Shown: positions 44,413 through 53,878, counted from the first letter of the stretch. The stretch: 64,000 nucleotides of DNA from an uncultured Lachnospiraceae bacterium (GCA_902787715.1 CADAHQ010000006.1:3311-67310); one strand, 5' to 3'. The notes: a model not told the origin generated them from the letters alone. Made by a program: numbers and translations.

Positions 44413-44838
44413 ATGATAAACAACGAAAAGATTCGCCTTATGACGAAACTCGCCGTGTATGAAAACGGCGACGGTCGCGAGGACATGGCGGTTGCCAACT
44501 ATTTCCGGTCGGATTACATCCGGCACGAGATTTTGAAGACGATCCTTGCGGTCACCTTCGGAAGTTTGATCCTTTTGGCGCTTGTCATCGCGTATAAGCT
44601 TGACTTTATACTGGACAACGCCCTGGACCTGAACTACAAACTGCTGGGCAGGCAGGTCCTGGTGGTTTACCTGATTCTTCAGGTCGTGTTCGTTTCCATC
44701 ACCTGGATCGGATATCGGATTTATTATCTGCGGTCCCACACGCGTCTGAACCGCTATTACCGCCTTCTCTCCAAGGTCCGCAAGATCGAGGAGAAGGAAG
44801 AGCGGCAGAAAGACTTGTTAGAGGGATGGGGGGAATGA
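44413..44838 (+). CDS. small two-TM membrane protein, first gene of the cdaA operon
   Basis: A 141-residue protein of unknown family. Two transmembrane helices lie near residues 42-60 and 82-102, with a charged C-terminal helix (KVRKIEEKEERQKDLLEG) inside the cell. I start at ATG 44413, which has GAGGT upstream, although the frame is open from 44353. The stop lies 4 bases before the next gene, so the two are co-translated. A partner role for the next membrane protein is likely. Confidence 0.75.
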   Translation: MINNEKIRLMTKLAVYENGDGREDMAVANYFRSDYIRHEILKTILAVTFGSLILLALVIAYKLDFILDNALDLNYKLLGRQVLVVYLILQVVFVSITWIGYRIYYLRSHTRLNRYYRLLSKVRKIEEKEERQKDLLEGWGE

Positions 44839-44842
44839 ACCG

Positions 44843-46465
44843 ATGATGCTCTTGTTTGAACTTCGTGCCAAGATTACGGCACTCTACCAGAAGTACGATT
44901 ACTGGATTAACTTAGGACTCCGTTTTGTCCTGTTACTGTTTGCATTTAACCGCATCGCCAAGATGCTTCCGTACAGCAGGGGACTTTGCAAGAGCCCGAC
45001 AATCATTGCAATTTCGCTGGTTTGCGCGTTCCTGCCGTCCGGCCTGACGGTGGTCATCGCGGCAATCTACGTGGCATTGCAAATCGTGGCTGCGGAATCG
45101 CCGATTCTGGCAGTTCTGGTGTTCGCGTTATTCATGATTTGCTATTGCTTCTTCCTACGGTTTACGCCCCGCGAGGGAGCATCCATGATTGCAACGCCGG
45201 TTTTGATGTCCTACGGCATACCGTATGCGGTTCCGCTTTTGCTTGGACTGTTTTCCAACCTGCTCTCCATCGTTCCGATGTGTTGCGGTGTATTTGCCTA
45301 CTACACGATTGCGTTTGTGCGGGAGAACATCGACACCCTCGCCAAATACAACCTCCGCAAGGAGCCCCAGGAGATTTTCATCTCCGTTTTGGATCAGCTT
45401 TTGAAGAATCCGTCAATGTACGTTGTCATGCTGATTCTTGCCATCGTGGTTGTGGCTGTGTACTTTGTGCGCCGTATCAACATGGATTATGCGTTTGAAA
45501 TCAGTATCGCCGTCGGTACCGGCGTGATGATGCTCGGCTACATCATCGGCGATCTGAAGTACGATATGGGCATCCGCATCGCAGGCATGGTTTTCGGATC
45601 ATTAATCTGCGCGGGTGTAACTCTGGTTCTGTTGTTCTTCGTGCGCGTGCTGCAATATGCCGCCGCGGAGCGCGTGGAGTTTGAGGATGACGATTACTTC
45701 TACTACGTGAAGGCGATTCCGAAGCTCAAGGCAGGTGCTCCGAAGCGCAAGGAGAAGAAGGTAATCCGCCGCCGCAAGGCCGACGAGGATGACGACGACG
45801 ATGAATTGATGGAAGATACGGCCCTCGGGCTGATTGACTTCAGCAATAAGGCAGTGGAAGGATTGGCCGCGGACAAGGGTCGCAAGACTGCGGAACCGGT
45901 TCCGGAAGAGGACGAGGACGACGAATTCGGCGACGATATCGGAGAACTCACCGTAAAGCCGCGCCGCTATGAGACCCGCGTCGGTGACGGTGCGGACGGT
46001 GCTGCACCCGCCGCAAAGCCTGCAAAGGCAACCGCAGCGACCGCTGCGCCTGCAGCATCCGCAAAGGCGGCAGCCGTCCGTATGGATGAGGATGACGACG
46101 ACGATTTCGACGACATCGCGCCCGCTCCGAAGAAGGCTCCCGCACCTGCGAAGAAGAGTGCTTCCGGAAAGAAAGCCGCAACCGGCAAGAGGTCTGCAAC
46201 AGGCACAAAGAAGGCAGCTTCCGGAAAGAGCACAAGCGCTTCGGCTGCCCCTGCATCCAAGACAGCATCCGCAGCATCCGCAGCCCCTGCGGCAGCACCG
46301 AAGGCGGAGAAGAAGCCTGCGCCGGTTGTTCCGGCGAAACCTGCAACCGCATTTCTCGACGACGATGACGACGATGAGGATGAGCAGGTCATTTACGATT
46401 ATTTCCCGGACGGAGCAAAGAACGGTGATGTCGGTGCTCCCACGGAGGACGAGGACTACCTGTAA
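44843..46465 (+). CDS. multi-pass membrane protein with acidic Ala/Lys/Pro low-complexity tail
   Basis: A 540-residue protein of unknown function. Residues 1-275 hold about seven or eight transmembrane helices. The tail (residues about 285-540) is low complexity: DDDD/EDE clusters alternate with Ala/Lys/Pro runs (KKAPAPAKKSASGKKAATGK), resembling histone H1-like sequences, and it would face the cytoplasm. It ends with GDVGAPTEDEDYL. The gene directly precedes cdaA, so a link to cyclic di-AMP or wall control is suspected. It could be involved in assembling membrane complexes; I do not invent an activity. Confidence 0.75.
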   Translation: MMLLFELRAKITALYQKYDYWINLGLRFVLLLFAFNRIAKMLPYSRGLCKSPTIIAISLVCAFLPSGLTVVIAAIYVALQIVAAESPILAVLVFALFMICYCFFLRFTPREGASMIATPVLMSYGIPYAVPLLLGLFSNLLSIVPMCCGVFAYYTIAFVRENIDTLAKYNLRKEPQEIFISVLDQLLKNPSMYVVMLILAIVVVAVYFVRRINMDYAFEISIAVGTGVMMLGYIIGDLKYDMGIRIAGMVFGSLICAGVTLVLLFFVRVLQYAAAERVEFEDDDYFYYVKAIPKLKAGAPKRKEKKVIRRRKADEDDDDDELMEDTALGLIDFSNKAVEGLAADKGRKTAEPVPEEDEDDEFGDDIGELTVKPRRYETRVGDGADGAAPAAKPAKATAATAAPAASAKAAAVRMDEDDDDDFDDIAPAPKKAPAPAKKSASGKKAATGKRSATGTKKAASGKSTSASAAPASKTASAASAAPAAAPKAEKKPAPVVPAKPATAFLDDDDDDEDEQVIYDYFPDGAKNGDVGAPTEDEDYL

Positions 46466-46535
46466 AAACAGGACTCGAACACAATATGGCCGTGGGCCGC
46501 GGAATGCAGCATAGACGGTCGGAAAGGAGATTCGC

Positions 46536-47396
46536 ATGGGCGCGTTGGCAGATGCTTTTCGGAATGCATTCAACTGGGTATCGCTTCCGAAGTTCGGTGT
46601 ATCGGACGTCATTGAGATTCTTTTGATTGCTTTTCTGATTTACCATTTGATCAACTGGATTAAACAGACACGCGCATGGTATCTGGTCAAGGGACTGATT
46701 GTTCTCGTTGTCGTATGGTTCGTTGCGACAATCTTTGAATTCAGCGCGATTTTGTGGATCTTCCGAAACGCATTAAGCGTCGGTATCCTTGCGATTTTCA
46801 TCATTTTCCAGCCGGAGCTCCGGCGAGCTCTGGAGCAGTTGGGACAGCGTAACATCGTAGGTTTCTTCGGCACCAAGGGAAGCGGCGAGCGCTTCTCCGA
46901 TGAGACCCGCGAGGAGATTATCGCGGCGATGCTTGCCATGGCCGAGGTGAAGACCGGTGCCCTGATTATCATCGAGGAAAACGTTTCGCTGGAGGAGTAC
47001 GAGAAGCGCGGTATCGCTCTGGATGCCGTGGTTACCTCCGCACTCCTGATTAACATTTTCGAACACAACACGCCTCTGCACGACGGCGCCGTGATTGTTC
47101 GCGGAAACCGTGCTGTGGCGGCAACCTGTATTTTGCCGGTGTCGGAGAACATGCGGCTCTCGAAGGAGCTCGGCATGCGTCACCGTGCGGGTGTCGGTGT
47201 CAGTGAGGTTACGGACTGCCTTACGCTGATCGTTTCCGAGGAAAACGGAAAGATGGCGATTGCGCAGCACGGACAGCTGATTCGCGATGTCTCGGAGGCA
47301 GTTCTCCGCAGCAAGCTGACGGAGAGTCAGAACAAGCCTACCGGAAGCAGACGGCGCTTCAGAAAGGAATGGAAGAACCATGAAGGACAAGCTTAG
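46536..47396 (+). CDS. cdaA: diadenylate cyclase CdaA
   Basis: A 286-residue membrane cyclase. Three hydrophobic helices lie near residues 24-41, 50-68 and 72-91. The DAC domain follows with the catalytic DGA (residues 183-185, in LHDGAVIV) and RHR (215-217, in MRHRAGVGVSEVTD). It makes cyclic di-AMP from two ATP; the nucleotide controls potassium and osmolyte uptake and cell-wall balance. The reading frame overlaps the cdaR start by 17 bases, as in other Firmicutes. AAAGGAG precedes the ATG. Confidence 0.97.
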   Translation: MGALADAFRNAFNWVSLPKFGVSDVIEILLIAFLIYHLINWIKQTRAWYLVKGLIVLVVVWFVATIFEFSAILWIFRNALSVGILAIFIIFQPELRRALEQLGQRNIVGFFGTKGSGERFSDETREEIIAAMLAMAEVKTGALIIIEENVSLEEYEKRGIALDAVVTSALLINIFEHNTPLHDGAVIVRGNRAVAATCILPVSENMRLSKELGMRHRAGVGVSEVTDCLTLIVSEENGKMAIAQHGQLIRDVSEAVLRSKLTESQNKPTGSRRRFRKEWKNHEGQA

Positions 47397-48669
47397 AGCT
47401 ATGCTCACGCGAAATGTCGCGATGAAGCTTGTCTCCATCGTGCTCGCATTATTAGTATGGGTGACCATCATCAATCTGTCCGATCCGACGGTAACCAAGA
47501 CCATCACCGGAATCCCGATTGAGTGGAGAAACGAGGATCTCGTCAAATCGGATACAACCGCATATGTCACGGAGGCAAGCAAGGAAGTGACCATTCGCAT
47601 CGAGGGCGTTCGCTCGAAGATTGCGGACCTTTCGGCATCGGACTTTGTCGCTTACATCGATTTCAGCGAGATGAGCAACGTCTATGCGGTGCCTGTTCAT
47701 GTGGAAGCGAAGAACGCCGAGGTTGCCAAGAATACCGACATTCTCAAGCAGTCGATGATGATGATGTCGGGCAAATTGGAAGAGACCACCACGAAGCAAT
47801 TGAACATCATCGTAAACACGAAAAATGCAGATGAGCGTTTCTATGCACGTGTGAGTTACCAGTCGCAGTATCAAGCGAACCTGTTCGGATCCAAGTCCCT
47901 TGTCGACAGCGTGGCCAAGCTGGTTGCTGATGTTGACCTCCAGGGGGCGACTCAGGATGTTTCCAAGCAGAATGTGCCTTTTGTGGCGTATGACTGGGAT
48001 AACAACGTCGTCGATTTGAAGGACATCGGTATTCCGGAAAACATGTCCAAAATCGAGGTGCAGTTCGAGCTTCTTCCGATTCAGGAGAAGAAGATCGAAG
48101 TAGATGTGTCCGCTGTCCCGATTATGCGCGGACAGGCTATTCGCAGCGTGGAACACACGACGTCCATCCGTCTAGCCGGTAGACGCGAGGTGTTGAACGC
48201 TGTTGGTGACACCATCAAAGTGAATTATATCAACAAAGGCCGGGAAGAGTTGATTGCCACGTTGGAGGACAACGACGTCGATATCAAGAAATTCCTTCCG
48301 AACGAAGGAAGAGACTTGTATCTGGTAGACGGCAAGCAGACGATTTCCGTCAAGATTGTGGTGGATAAGCTGGATCAGAAGAATCTCACCGTGAAGACGA
48401 CGGACATCCGGATCCAGGGGCTTACCAAATCGCTTGCGGCGGCATTTGACGAAGAGACTGTCGCTGTGACGGTCTGGGATTTCAAGGAGAAGCTGACCGA
48501 GTACGTGGAGACGAACCTCGGTTTGTATGTTGATTTATCGGAAGTGGTTGAGGAAGGTACTGTCACTGTCGAGCTTCGTTCGACGTCGGAAACCGTGGAC
48601 AAGAGTCTTTCCGAGGAGCCTGTCAAGGTAACTCTGACGGTAACGAAAGCGCAGGAGGATGACACATAG
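47380..48669 (+). CDS. cdaR: CdaR, YbbR-domain regulator of CdaA
   Basis: A 429-residue protein with one N-terminal transmembrane helix (residues about 13-31) and four YbbR domains outside the membrane. The first domain contains VTKTITGIPIEWRNEDLV, and later copies repeat the beta pattern (KIEVQFELLPIQEKKIEVDV and similar). CdaR binds CdaA through its membrane part and modulates cyclic di-AMP synthesis. The start overlaps cdaA by 17 bases. In Bacillus glmM follows; here an HPr-like gene does. Confidence 0.93.
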   Translation: MKDKLRAMLTRNVAMKLVSIVLALLVWVTIINLSDPTVTKTITGIPIEWRNEDLVKSDTTAYVTEASKEVTIRIEGVRSKIADLSASDFVAYIDFSEMSNVYAVPVHVEAKNAEVAKNTDILKQSMMMMSGKLEETTTKQLNIIVNTKNADERFYARVSYQSQYQANLFGSKSLVDSVAKLVADVDLQGATQDVSKQNVPFVAYDWDNNVVDLKDIGIPENMSKIEVQFELLPIQEKKIEVDVSAVPIMRGQAIRSVEHTTSIRLAGRREVLNAVGDTIKVNYINKGREELIATLEDNDVDIKKFLPNEGRDLYLVDGKQTISVKIVVDKLDQKNLTVKTTDIRIQGLTKSLAAAFDEETVAVTVWDFKEKLTEYVETNLGLYVDLSEVVEEGTVTVELRSTSETVDKSLSEEPVKVTLTVTKAQEDDT

Positions 48670-48701
48670 GAGCAGGGTGTATTTGGGGAAAGGAGTAGCG
48701 T

Positions 48702-48968
48702 ATGGTTTCGGGAAAAGCAGTTGTGATTAACGAGAAGGGGTTGCATATCAAGCCTGCGGGAAAGATGAGCAGCATAGCTCTCTCGTATCCCTGCATGGCG
48801 TACCTCGTGATCCGCGAGTACCGCGTGAATGCAAAGAGCGTTTTGGGTATTCTGAGCGCCCAGGTGAAGAAGGGCGAGGAGATTGAGGTTGTCTGCGACG
48901 GCGAGGGCGAGGAGGACGCGCTTCGCGAGCTTTTGGCAGCGGTCGAGGCAGGATTTGACCTCGCGTAA
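48702..48968 (+). CDS. HPr-family phosphocarrier protein
   Basis: An 88-residue HPr fold. The active-site loop reads GLHIKPAGK with His15 present, but the usual Arg17 is Lys. The regulatory Ser46 site is kept (NAKSVLGIL). So it could be phosphorylated by enzyme I or HPr kinase; the Lys change may alter transfer. It sits directly behind cdaR with an AAAGGAG site, an unusual place for HPr. It may be an HPr paralogue with a regulatory role, as Crh is in Bacillus. No other PTS gene is in the window. Confidence 0.85.
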   Translation: MVSGKAVVINEKGLHIKPAGKMSSIALSYPCMAYLVIREYRVNAKSVLGILSAQVKKGEEIEVVCDGEGEEDALRELLAAVEAGFDLA

Positions 48969-49005
48969 GCGGCGGCAGATTCTAACGAAAATCTATGTTT
49001 GAGAC

Positions 49006-49044
49006 CGAAGTGCTTTGTATGAGTTGATTGTATGGAGCACTTCG
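49006..49044 (+). other. inverted repeat between the HPr and leuA genes
   Basis: CGAAGTGCT / AGCACTTCG, a perfect 9-bp stem with a 21-base loop, ends 20 bases before the leuA start. The T-run is poor (TTGTATTT), so it is a weak terminator or a leuA leader element. Confidence 0.45.
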
Positions 49045-49064
49045 TTGTATTTCGGAGAGTGACT

Positions 49065-50738
49065 ATGGACAACGTGGGAAGATACAAGAGATTCCAGACG
49101 CCGCCGTACCCGGAACGGCGCTGGCCCAATACGGTGATTTCCAAAGCGCCGGTCTGGTGCAGCGTGGATCTGCGGGACGGTAATCAGGCGCTTGTGGAGC
49201 CGATGACGGTGGAGGAGAAGCGGAAGCTTTTCGCCCTTTTGTATGAACTCGGTTTCCGCGAGATTGAGGTCGGTTTCCCGGCGGCATCTGCGACGGAGCG
49301 TGAATTCGTGCGCGAACTTGCGGAAAACGGCGTCCCTGAGGATGTGTACATTCAGGTGCTTTTGCAGTGCCGCCCGGAGCAGATTGATGCGACGTTTGAG
49401 GCGATTCGCGGTCTTCCCCGCGTGATCATGCACATCTATAATCCCACTTCCGTGTTGCAGCGGGAGGTTGTATTCGGCAAATCCAAAGAGGAGATTTTGC
49501 AGATTCCGGTGGACGCCGTTAAGCGGATTCGTGAGCTGGAGGCATCCTTTGACGGAGAGCTTGTGTTGGAGTACTCGCCGGAGAGCTTCAGCGGCACGGA
49601 ACCGGATTATGCGCTTGAGGTCTGCAACGCCGTTCTGAACGCCTGGGAGCCGTCGGCGAAACGGCGGGCCATCATCAATCTCCCGGAGACGGTGGAGCTC
49701 AACACGCCCAACATCTTCGCCGACCAGGTGGAGTGGGTTGCCGACCGCCTTGCTTTCCGCGAGTTTGTCACTGTGAGCGTCCATACCCACAACGACCGCG
49801 GAACCGGCATCGCCAGCGCGGAATTAGCGCTTCTTGCGGGGGCCGACCGCGTTGAGGGCACGTTGTTCGGCAACGGCGAGAGAACCGGCAACATGGATGT
49901 TTTGACACTTGCTTACAATCTGTATGCTACGGGAATCGAGCCCGGGCTGCAGCTTTCGAATATCAATGCCATTCTGGAGAGCTATGAGGAACTGGTGAAG
50001 ATGCCGGTTTCCCCGAGACATCCGTACGCGGGACGGTTCGCTTTCACCGCATTTTCCGGCGGGCATCAGGACGCCATCAGCAAGGGGTTTGCGGCGATGG
50101 CAAAGGATCCTTCCGGCGAGTGGAAGGTGCCGTATCTGTTGATCGATCCGGCGGACATCGGGCGCACCTACGAGACGGTTGTGCGCATCAACGCGCAGTC
50201 CGGCAAGGGCGGCGTTGCGTACGTTCTCAAGGATTACTACGGCTTCCATCTTCCCAAGGAGATGCACCGCGAGTTCGGTGCGCGGGTCCAGAAGATGGCC
50301 GAAACCCTCGGCGGAGAGCTCACCCGCGAGGATATTTTCAATCTGTTCCGGAGCGAGTACCTGGAGAAAAAGTCGCCGTTGCATTTTCTGCGGTGCAGCA
50401 TCGACGACCGCACCGACACGGAGGATGCTTTCACAACCCACGCACATCTGGTGTACACGTACCGCGGGGAAGAGGCCGAGCTGGATTGCTACGGCAACGG
50501 TCCAATCGATGCGGTGAAGAAGGGGCTGCAGGAGAATCTGGGCCGCAACATCCGGCTTCTGGATTACTCCGAGCATGCGTTAAATTCAGGCTCCGAGGCG
50601 CAGGCTGCCGCTTACGTCCGGATGCAGGATCTCACCACCGGAAAGACAACCTACGGCGTGGGAATCAGTTCGAACATTACGAGAGCTTCCATCCGCGCGA
50701 TGTTCTGCGCGATGAACCGGCTTTCGGACGACAAATGA
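49065..50738 (+). CDS. leuA: 2-isopropylmalate synthase
   Basis: A 557-residue enzyme of the long LeuA type. The TIM-barrel catalytic part has CSVDLRDGNQALVEPM, then EVGFPAASATEREF and the metal motif HTHNDRGTGIASAELALLAGA. The C-terminal LeuA regulatory domain (SIDDRTDTEDAFTTHAHLVY) gives leucine feedback. It condenses acetyl-CoA with 2-ketoisovalerate, the first step of leucine synthesis. I prefer the start at 49065 (GGAGAG upstream) over 49032, which would add 11 residues without a ribosome site. leuBCD are not adjacent. Confidence 0.96.
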   Translation: MDNVGRYKRFQTPPYPERRWPNTVISKAPVWCSVDLRDGNQALVEPMTVEEKRKLFALLYELGFREIEVGFPAASATEREFVRELAENGVPEDVYIQVLLQCRPEQIDATFEAIRGLPRVIMHIYNPTSVLQREVVFGKSKEEILQIPVDAVKRIRELEASFDGELVLEYSPESFSGTEPDYALEVCNAVLNAWEPSAKRRAIINLPETVELNTPNIFADQVEWVADRLAFREFVTVSVHTHNDRGTGIASAELALLAGADRVEGTLFGNGERTGNMDVLTLAYNLYATGIEPGLQLSNINAILESYEELVKMPVSPRHPYAGRFAFTAFSGGHQDAISKGFAAMAKDPSGEWKVPYLLIDPADIGRTYETVVRINAQSGKGGVAYVLKDYYGFHLPKEMHREFGARVQKMAETLGGELTREDIFNLFRSEYLEKKSPLHFLRCSIDDRTDTEDAFTTHAHLVYTYRGEEAELDCYGNGPIDAVKKGLQENLGRNIRLLDYSEHALNSGSEAQAAAYVRMQDLTTGKTTYGVGISSNITRASIRAMFCAMNRLSDDK

Positions 50739-50764
50739 GGCTTGGCTGAGTAACGGAGGGGTTT

Positions 50765-51502
50765 ATGGTTATTGCGGCTATCGTTGCCGGCGGAATGGGG
50801 AGCCGGATGGGGACGACAATTCCGAAACAGTTTTTGCGGCTCGGTTCGCGAAGGATTCTTTTGTGGTCGGTGGAGACCTTTCTTCATCATCCGCAGGTGG
50901 ACACGGTGGTTGTAGGCGTGCCGCGGGAGTGGCTCGCTTATGCAGGCGCCCTGTTCGACGAGCAGATTCCCGGGGAGCGGAGACGGAGAGTGCTTCTCAC
51001 GGAGGGCGGTGCCAACCGGAATGAGACGCTGTGGCGCATCACGGAGGTTGTGATGGCCAAATGCAAGGCGCCCCAGGACACTGTTCTTCTCACCCACGAC
51101 GCGGTTCGGCCCTTTGTGACGGAGAAGATGATTACGGACAATATCGAAGCGCTTCAAAAAGCCGGAGCAGGCTGCGCGGTGACCACGGCGATTCCGTCCG
51201 TGGATACAGTGCTTCGATTAAACGAAAACGGTACGGTGCGGGATGTTCCGCCCCGAAGCCGGATGTGGCTTGCACAGACGCCCCAGACCGTGTTCCTCGG
51301 TGACTGGCGTGCTCTGTATGCGGGGATGACCCTGGAGGAGCGGGAGATGCGGACGGACCTAAGCGGCTGTTATCACGCCGCCGGAAAGTGCGTCTTTACG
51401 GTGCAGGGCGACCGCGGAAACGTCAAGATTACAACGCCGGAGGACTACGAAGCCGCGGTAGTTCGCGTGGAAAAGGCGAAGGAGGGGAAAACGAATGTAT
51501 GA
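50765..51502 (+). CDS. IspD/TarI family cytidylyltransferase
   Basis: A 245-residue nucleotidyltransferase: AAIVAGGMGSRMGTTIPKQF is the CTP-binding loop and THDAVRPFVTEKMITDNIEA the central motif. It joins CTP with methylerythritol-4-phosphate (IspD, isoprenoids) or ribitol-5-phosphate (TarI, wall teichoic acid). The DAVRPFVT...NI pattern leans to TarI, and the overlapping glf gene for galactofuranose favours envelope polymer synthesis, but I cannot exclude IspD. No ispF or tarJ is near. The stop overlaps glf by 8 bases. Confidence 0.85.
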   Translation: MVIAAIVAGGMGSRMGTTIPKQFLRLGSRRILLWSVETFLHHPQVDTVVVGVPREWLAYAGALFDEQIPGERRRRVLLTEGGANRNETLWRITEVVMAKCKAPQDTVLLTHDAVRPFVTEKMITDNIEALQKAGAGCAVTTAIPSVDTVLRLNENGTVRDVPPRSRMWLAQTPQTVFLGDWRALYAGMTLEEREMRTDLSGCYHAAGKCVFTVQGDRGNVKITTPEDYEAAVVRVEKAKEGKTNV

Positions 51503-52592
51503 CTATCTGATTGTCGGAGCCGGCCTGTACGGCGCGACATTTGCCTATGAGGCGAAGCGGAAAGGGAAGAGCGTCTGCGTCATCGACCGCCGCGACCACA
51601 TTGCGGGCAATGCCTATTGCAAGGATGTGGAGGGGATTCCGGTGCATTGGTACGGAGCGCACATCTTCCATACCTCAAACCGCGAAATCTGGGATTTTGT
51701 GAACCGGTTCGCCGATTTCAACAACTATATCAACTCCCCGGTGGCTGTGTACAAGGACGAGCTCTACAACCTGCCGTTTAACATGAACACCTTTAGCCGC
51801 CTCTGGAATATCAAAACACCGCAGGAGGCCAAGGATATCATCGCGGCACAGATTGCGGCAGAGGGTATCACGGAGCCGAAAAACCTGGAGGAGCAGGCCA
51901 TCTCCATGGTGGGCCGGGATGTGTTTGAGAAGCTTGTGAAGGGCTACACGGAGAAGCAGTGGGGACGCGACTGTAAGGACCTGCCGGCGTCCATCATTAA
52001 GCGCCTTCCCCTTCGGTTTACCTACGACAACAACTATTTCAATGACCGCTATCAGGGCATTCCTACGGAAGGATACACCGCCATGGTTGAGCGGATGCTT
52101 GAGGGCATCGAGGTGCAGCTGGGCGTTGATTATCTGAAGGACCGCGAGGCGTGGAATGCGAAGGCGAAGAAGGTGGTTTACACCGGAGCAATCGATGAAT
52201 TTTACGGGTATTGCTACGGAAATCTTGCCTACCGCAAGGTGACCTTTGAGCATGAGCTGCTGGATACCGACAACTACCAGGGCAACGCCGTTGTGAATTA
52301 CACGGAGCGGGAGATTCCGTACACGCGAATCATCGAGCATAAGCATTTTGTGTTCGGAAAGCAGGAGAAGACCGTGATCTCCAAGGAGTATCCCACGGAG
52401 TGGAAGCCCGGCGAGGAGCCTTATTATCCGGTGGGAGATGACAAAAACCGCGCGCTCTATGAGCGGTATCGCCAACTCGCCGCGGGGGATACGAAGATTA
52501 TCTTCGGCGGCCGCCTCGGCGAATACAAGTACTACGACATGGACAAGGTGATTGCCTCCGCGCTTGCAAAAAGCGCCGAGGAACTGGCTTGA
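51495..52592 (+). CDS. glf: UDP-galactopyranose mutase
   Basis: A 365-residue flavoenzyme. The FAD-binding start reads YLIVGAGLYGATFAYEAKRK, then VIDRRDHIAGNAYC and HWYGAHIFHTSNREIWDFVN. The middle holds the mobile loop (YTEKQWGRDCKDLPASIIKR, with catalytic Arg) and the C-terminal GRLGEYKYYDMDKVI. It interconverts UDP-galactopyranose and UDP-galactofuranose for surface polysaccharides. It overlaps the preceding cytidylyltransferase gene by 8 bases and ends at a bidirectional terminator. Confidence 0.96.
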   Translation: MYDYLIVGAGLYGATFAYEAKRKGKSVCVIDRRDHIAGNAYCKDVEGIPVHWYGAHIFHTSNREIWDFVNRFADFNNYINSPVAVYKDELYNLPFNMNTFSRLWNIKTPQEAKDIIAAQIAAEGITEPKNLEEQAISMVGRDVFEKLVKGYTEKQWGRDCKDLPASIIKRLPLRFTYDNNYFNDRYQGIPTEGYTAMVERMLEGIEVQLGVDYLKDREAWNAKAKKVVYTGAIDEFYGYCYGNLAYRKVTFEHELLDTDNYQGNAVVNYTEREIPYTRIIEHKHFVFGKQEKTVISKEYPTEWKPGEEPYYPVGDDKNRALYERYRQLAAGDTKIIFGGRLGEYKYYDMDKVIASALAKSAEELA

Positions 52593-52604
52593 AAGGATAT
52601 GAAA

Positions 52605-52641
52605 AAGCGCCTGACCGCGAAGGTTCGGCGCTTTGCTTTTT
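52605..52641. terminator. bidirectional terminator between glf and htrA
   Basis: AAGCGCCTGACC / GGTTCGGCGCTT (one mismatch, one wobble) with a GCGAA loop. T-runs follow on both strands (TGCTTTTT on plus, TTTTTC on minus), so it ends both convergent genes. Confidence 0.85.
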
Positions 52642-52666
52642 GTTACGGAAATGCTTTGATTCCCTT

Positions 52667-53878
52667 TTACTCCTCGGGAAGCTTCTCGCGTTCCATCAAG
52701 GTGACGGGAATGACGATTTCCTCGCGGTTGCCGTCCTGCTCGCGGCTGATCCGCACCTGAATCACGGTGCCGGCGCGGTAGGAGGTGACGCGGTTTATGA
52801 GCTGCGATGTCTCGTACACGCGGATGTCGTTGACGGAGAGAATGATGTCACCGGAAAGGATGCCTGCTGCTTCCGCAGAACCGCCCGGCACGACAGCTTT
52901 TACGTAAACGCCGCGGGGCCAGCCGAAATCCTCCTGCATGCCGGTGGTGACAGCGGTGATGTAGACGCCGAGATATCCGGCCTCCTCCGTCGGAAAATGC
53001 TCCGTCTTCTTCAGCTCCGCAAGAATCGGTATCGCCTGGGAAACCGGAATGGCAAAGCCCATGCTTTCCACGGAACGGGCGGAGTATTTGGCGGAATTGA
53101 TGCCGATGACTTCGCCGCGAAGGTTTACCAAAGCTCCGCCGCTGTTGCCGGGATTAATGGCAGCGTCGGTCTGAATCAGCTCCATGGGACCGACGGTGGT
53201 TTCCACAACGCGCTCGACAGCGCTGACATAGCCGACCGTGACGGAGGTGCCGCGCCCTAAGGAATTACCGACGGCAAATACCATCTCGCCGCAATGGGGT
53301 TCGGTGTCCTGCGCGAGGGTAGCCACGGCGATGGCGCTCTTCGAAGTATCCGCAAGCTTATCGTAGGGAACCGTGAGAATCGCCAGGTCCCCGACTTCAT
53401 CGGCGCCCAGCAGAGAAACCTCGGCGGTGCTTCCGTCCGCGAAGGTCACGGTGATTTTCGTGGCGTCACTCACAACATGGTTGTTGGTGGCGATATATAA
53501 AGTGTCATTTTCCAAAGCAAGGATGATGCCGGAGCCCTGGGTGGACCCGACGTTCTGGCGTCCCCAGTCGTCGTAGCCGGTCACGTCGCTCTCCACCTGA
53601 ACGATGCTCGACAGAACCTTTTCAATCAACTCCGGGAGATGTACATCCCCGAGGAGCAGAACCTCACCGGAACCGGTATAGGGGATGGCGTCATTCGGAA
53701 CGGGAGATGCCGTGGGGGTTGCTGCGGCCACCGTAGGGGTAGCCTTTTGGGACTTCCGCGGGCGAGCCTCCTCCGTGTCGTCCGTGAACGCACGAAGACC
53801 GCAGGTAACGCCGTAAAATACACCCGCAGCGACGCCTGCAAACAAAAAGAAGAGCAATGTTTTTTTGAGAATTCTCAT
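52667..53878 (-). CDS. HtrA-type serine protease (trypsin + PDZ)
   Basis: A 403-residue membrane-anchored protease. One helix near residues 7-27 anchors it, then a Thr/Pro linker. The trypsin-like domain has the triad H134 (IATNNHVV), D164 (GDLAIL) and S246 (NPGNSGGAL). A PDZ domain follows (GVYVKAVVPGGSAEAAGILS, then GDIILSVNDIRV). It degrades damaged proteins outside the membrane. I start at 53878, eight bases after AGGAGG; the longer open frame upstream covers the promoter region. It is divergent from the clpX-like gene, with 211 bases between. Confidence 0.94.
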   Translation of the reverse strand: MRILKKTLLFFLFAGVAAGVFYGVTCGLRAFTDDTEEARPRKSQKATPTVAAATPTASPVPNDAIPYTGSGEVLLLGDVHLPELIEKVLSSIVQVESDVTGYDDWGRQNVGSTQGSGIILALENDTLYIATNNHVVSDATKITVTFADGSTAEVSLLGADEVGDLAILTVPYDKLADTSKSAIAVATLAQDTEPHCGEMVFAVGNSLGRGTSVTVGYVSAVERVVETTVGPMELIQTDAAINPGNSGGALVNLRGEVIGINSAKYSARSVESMGFAIPVSQAIPILAELKKTEHFPTEEAGYLGVYITAVTTGMQEDFGWPRGVYVKAVVPGGSAEAAGILSGDIILSVNDIRVYETSQLINRVTSYRAGTVIQVRISREQDGNREEIVIPVTLMEREKLPEE

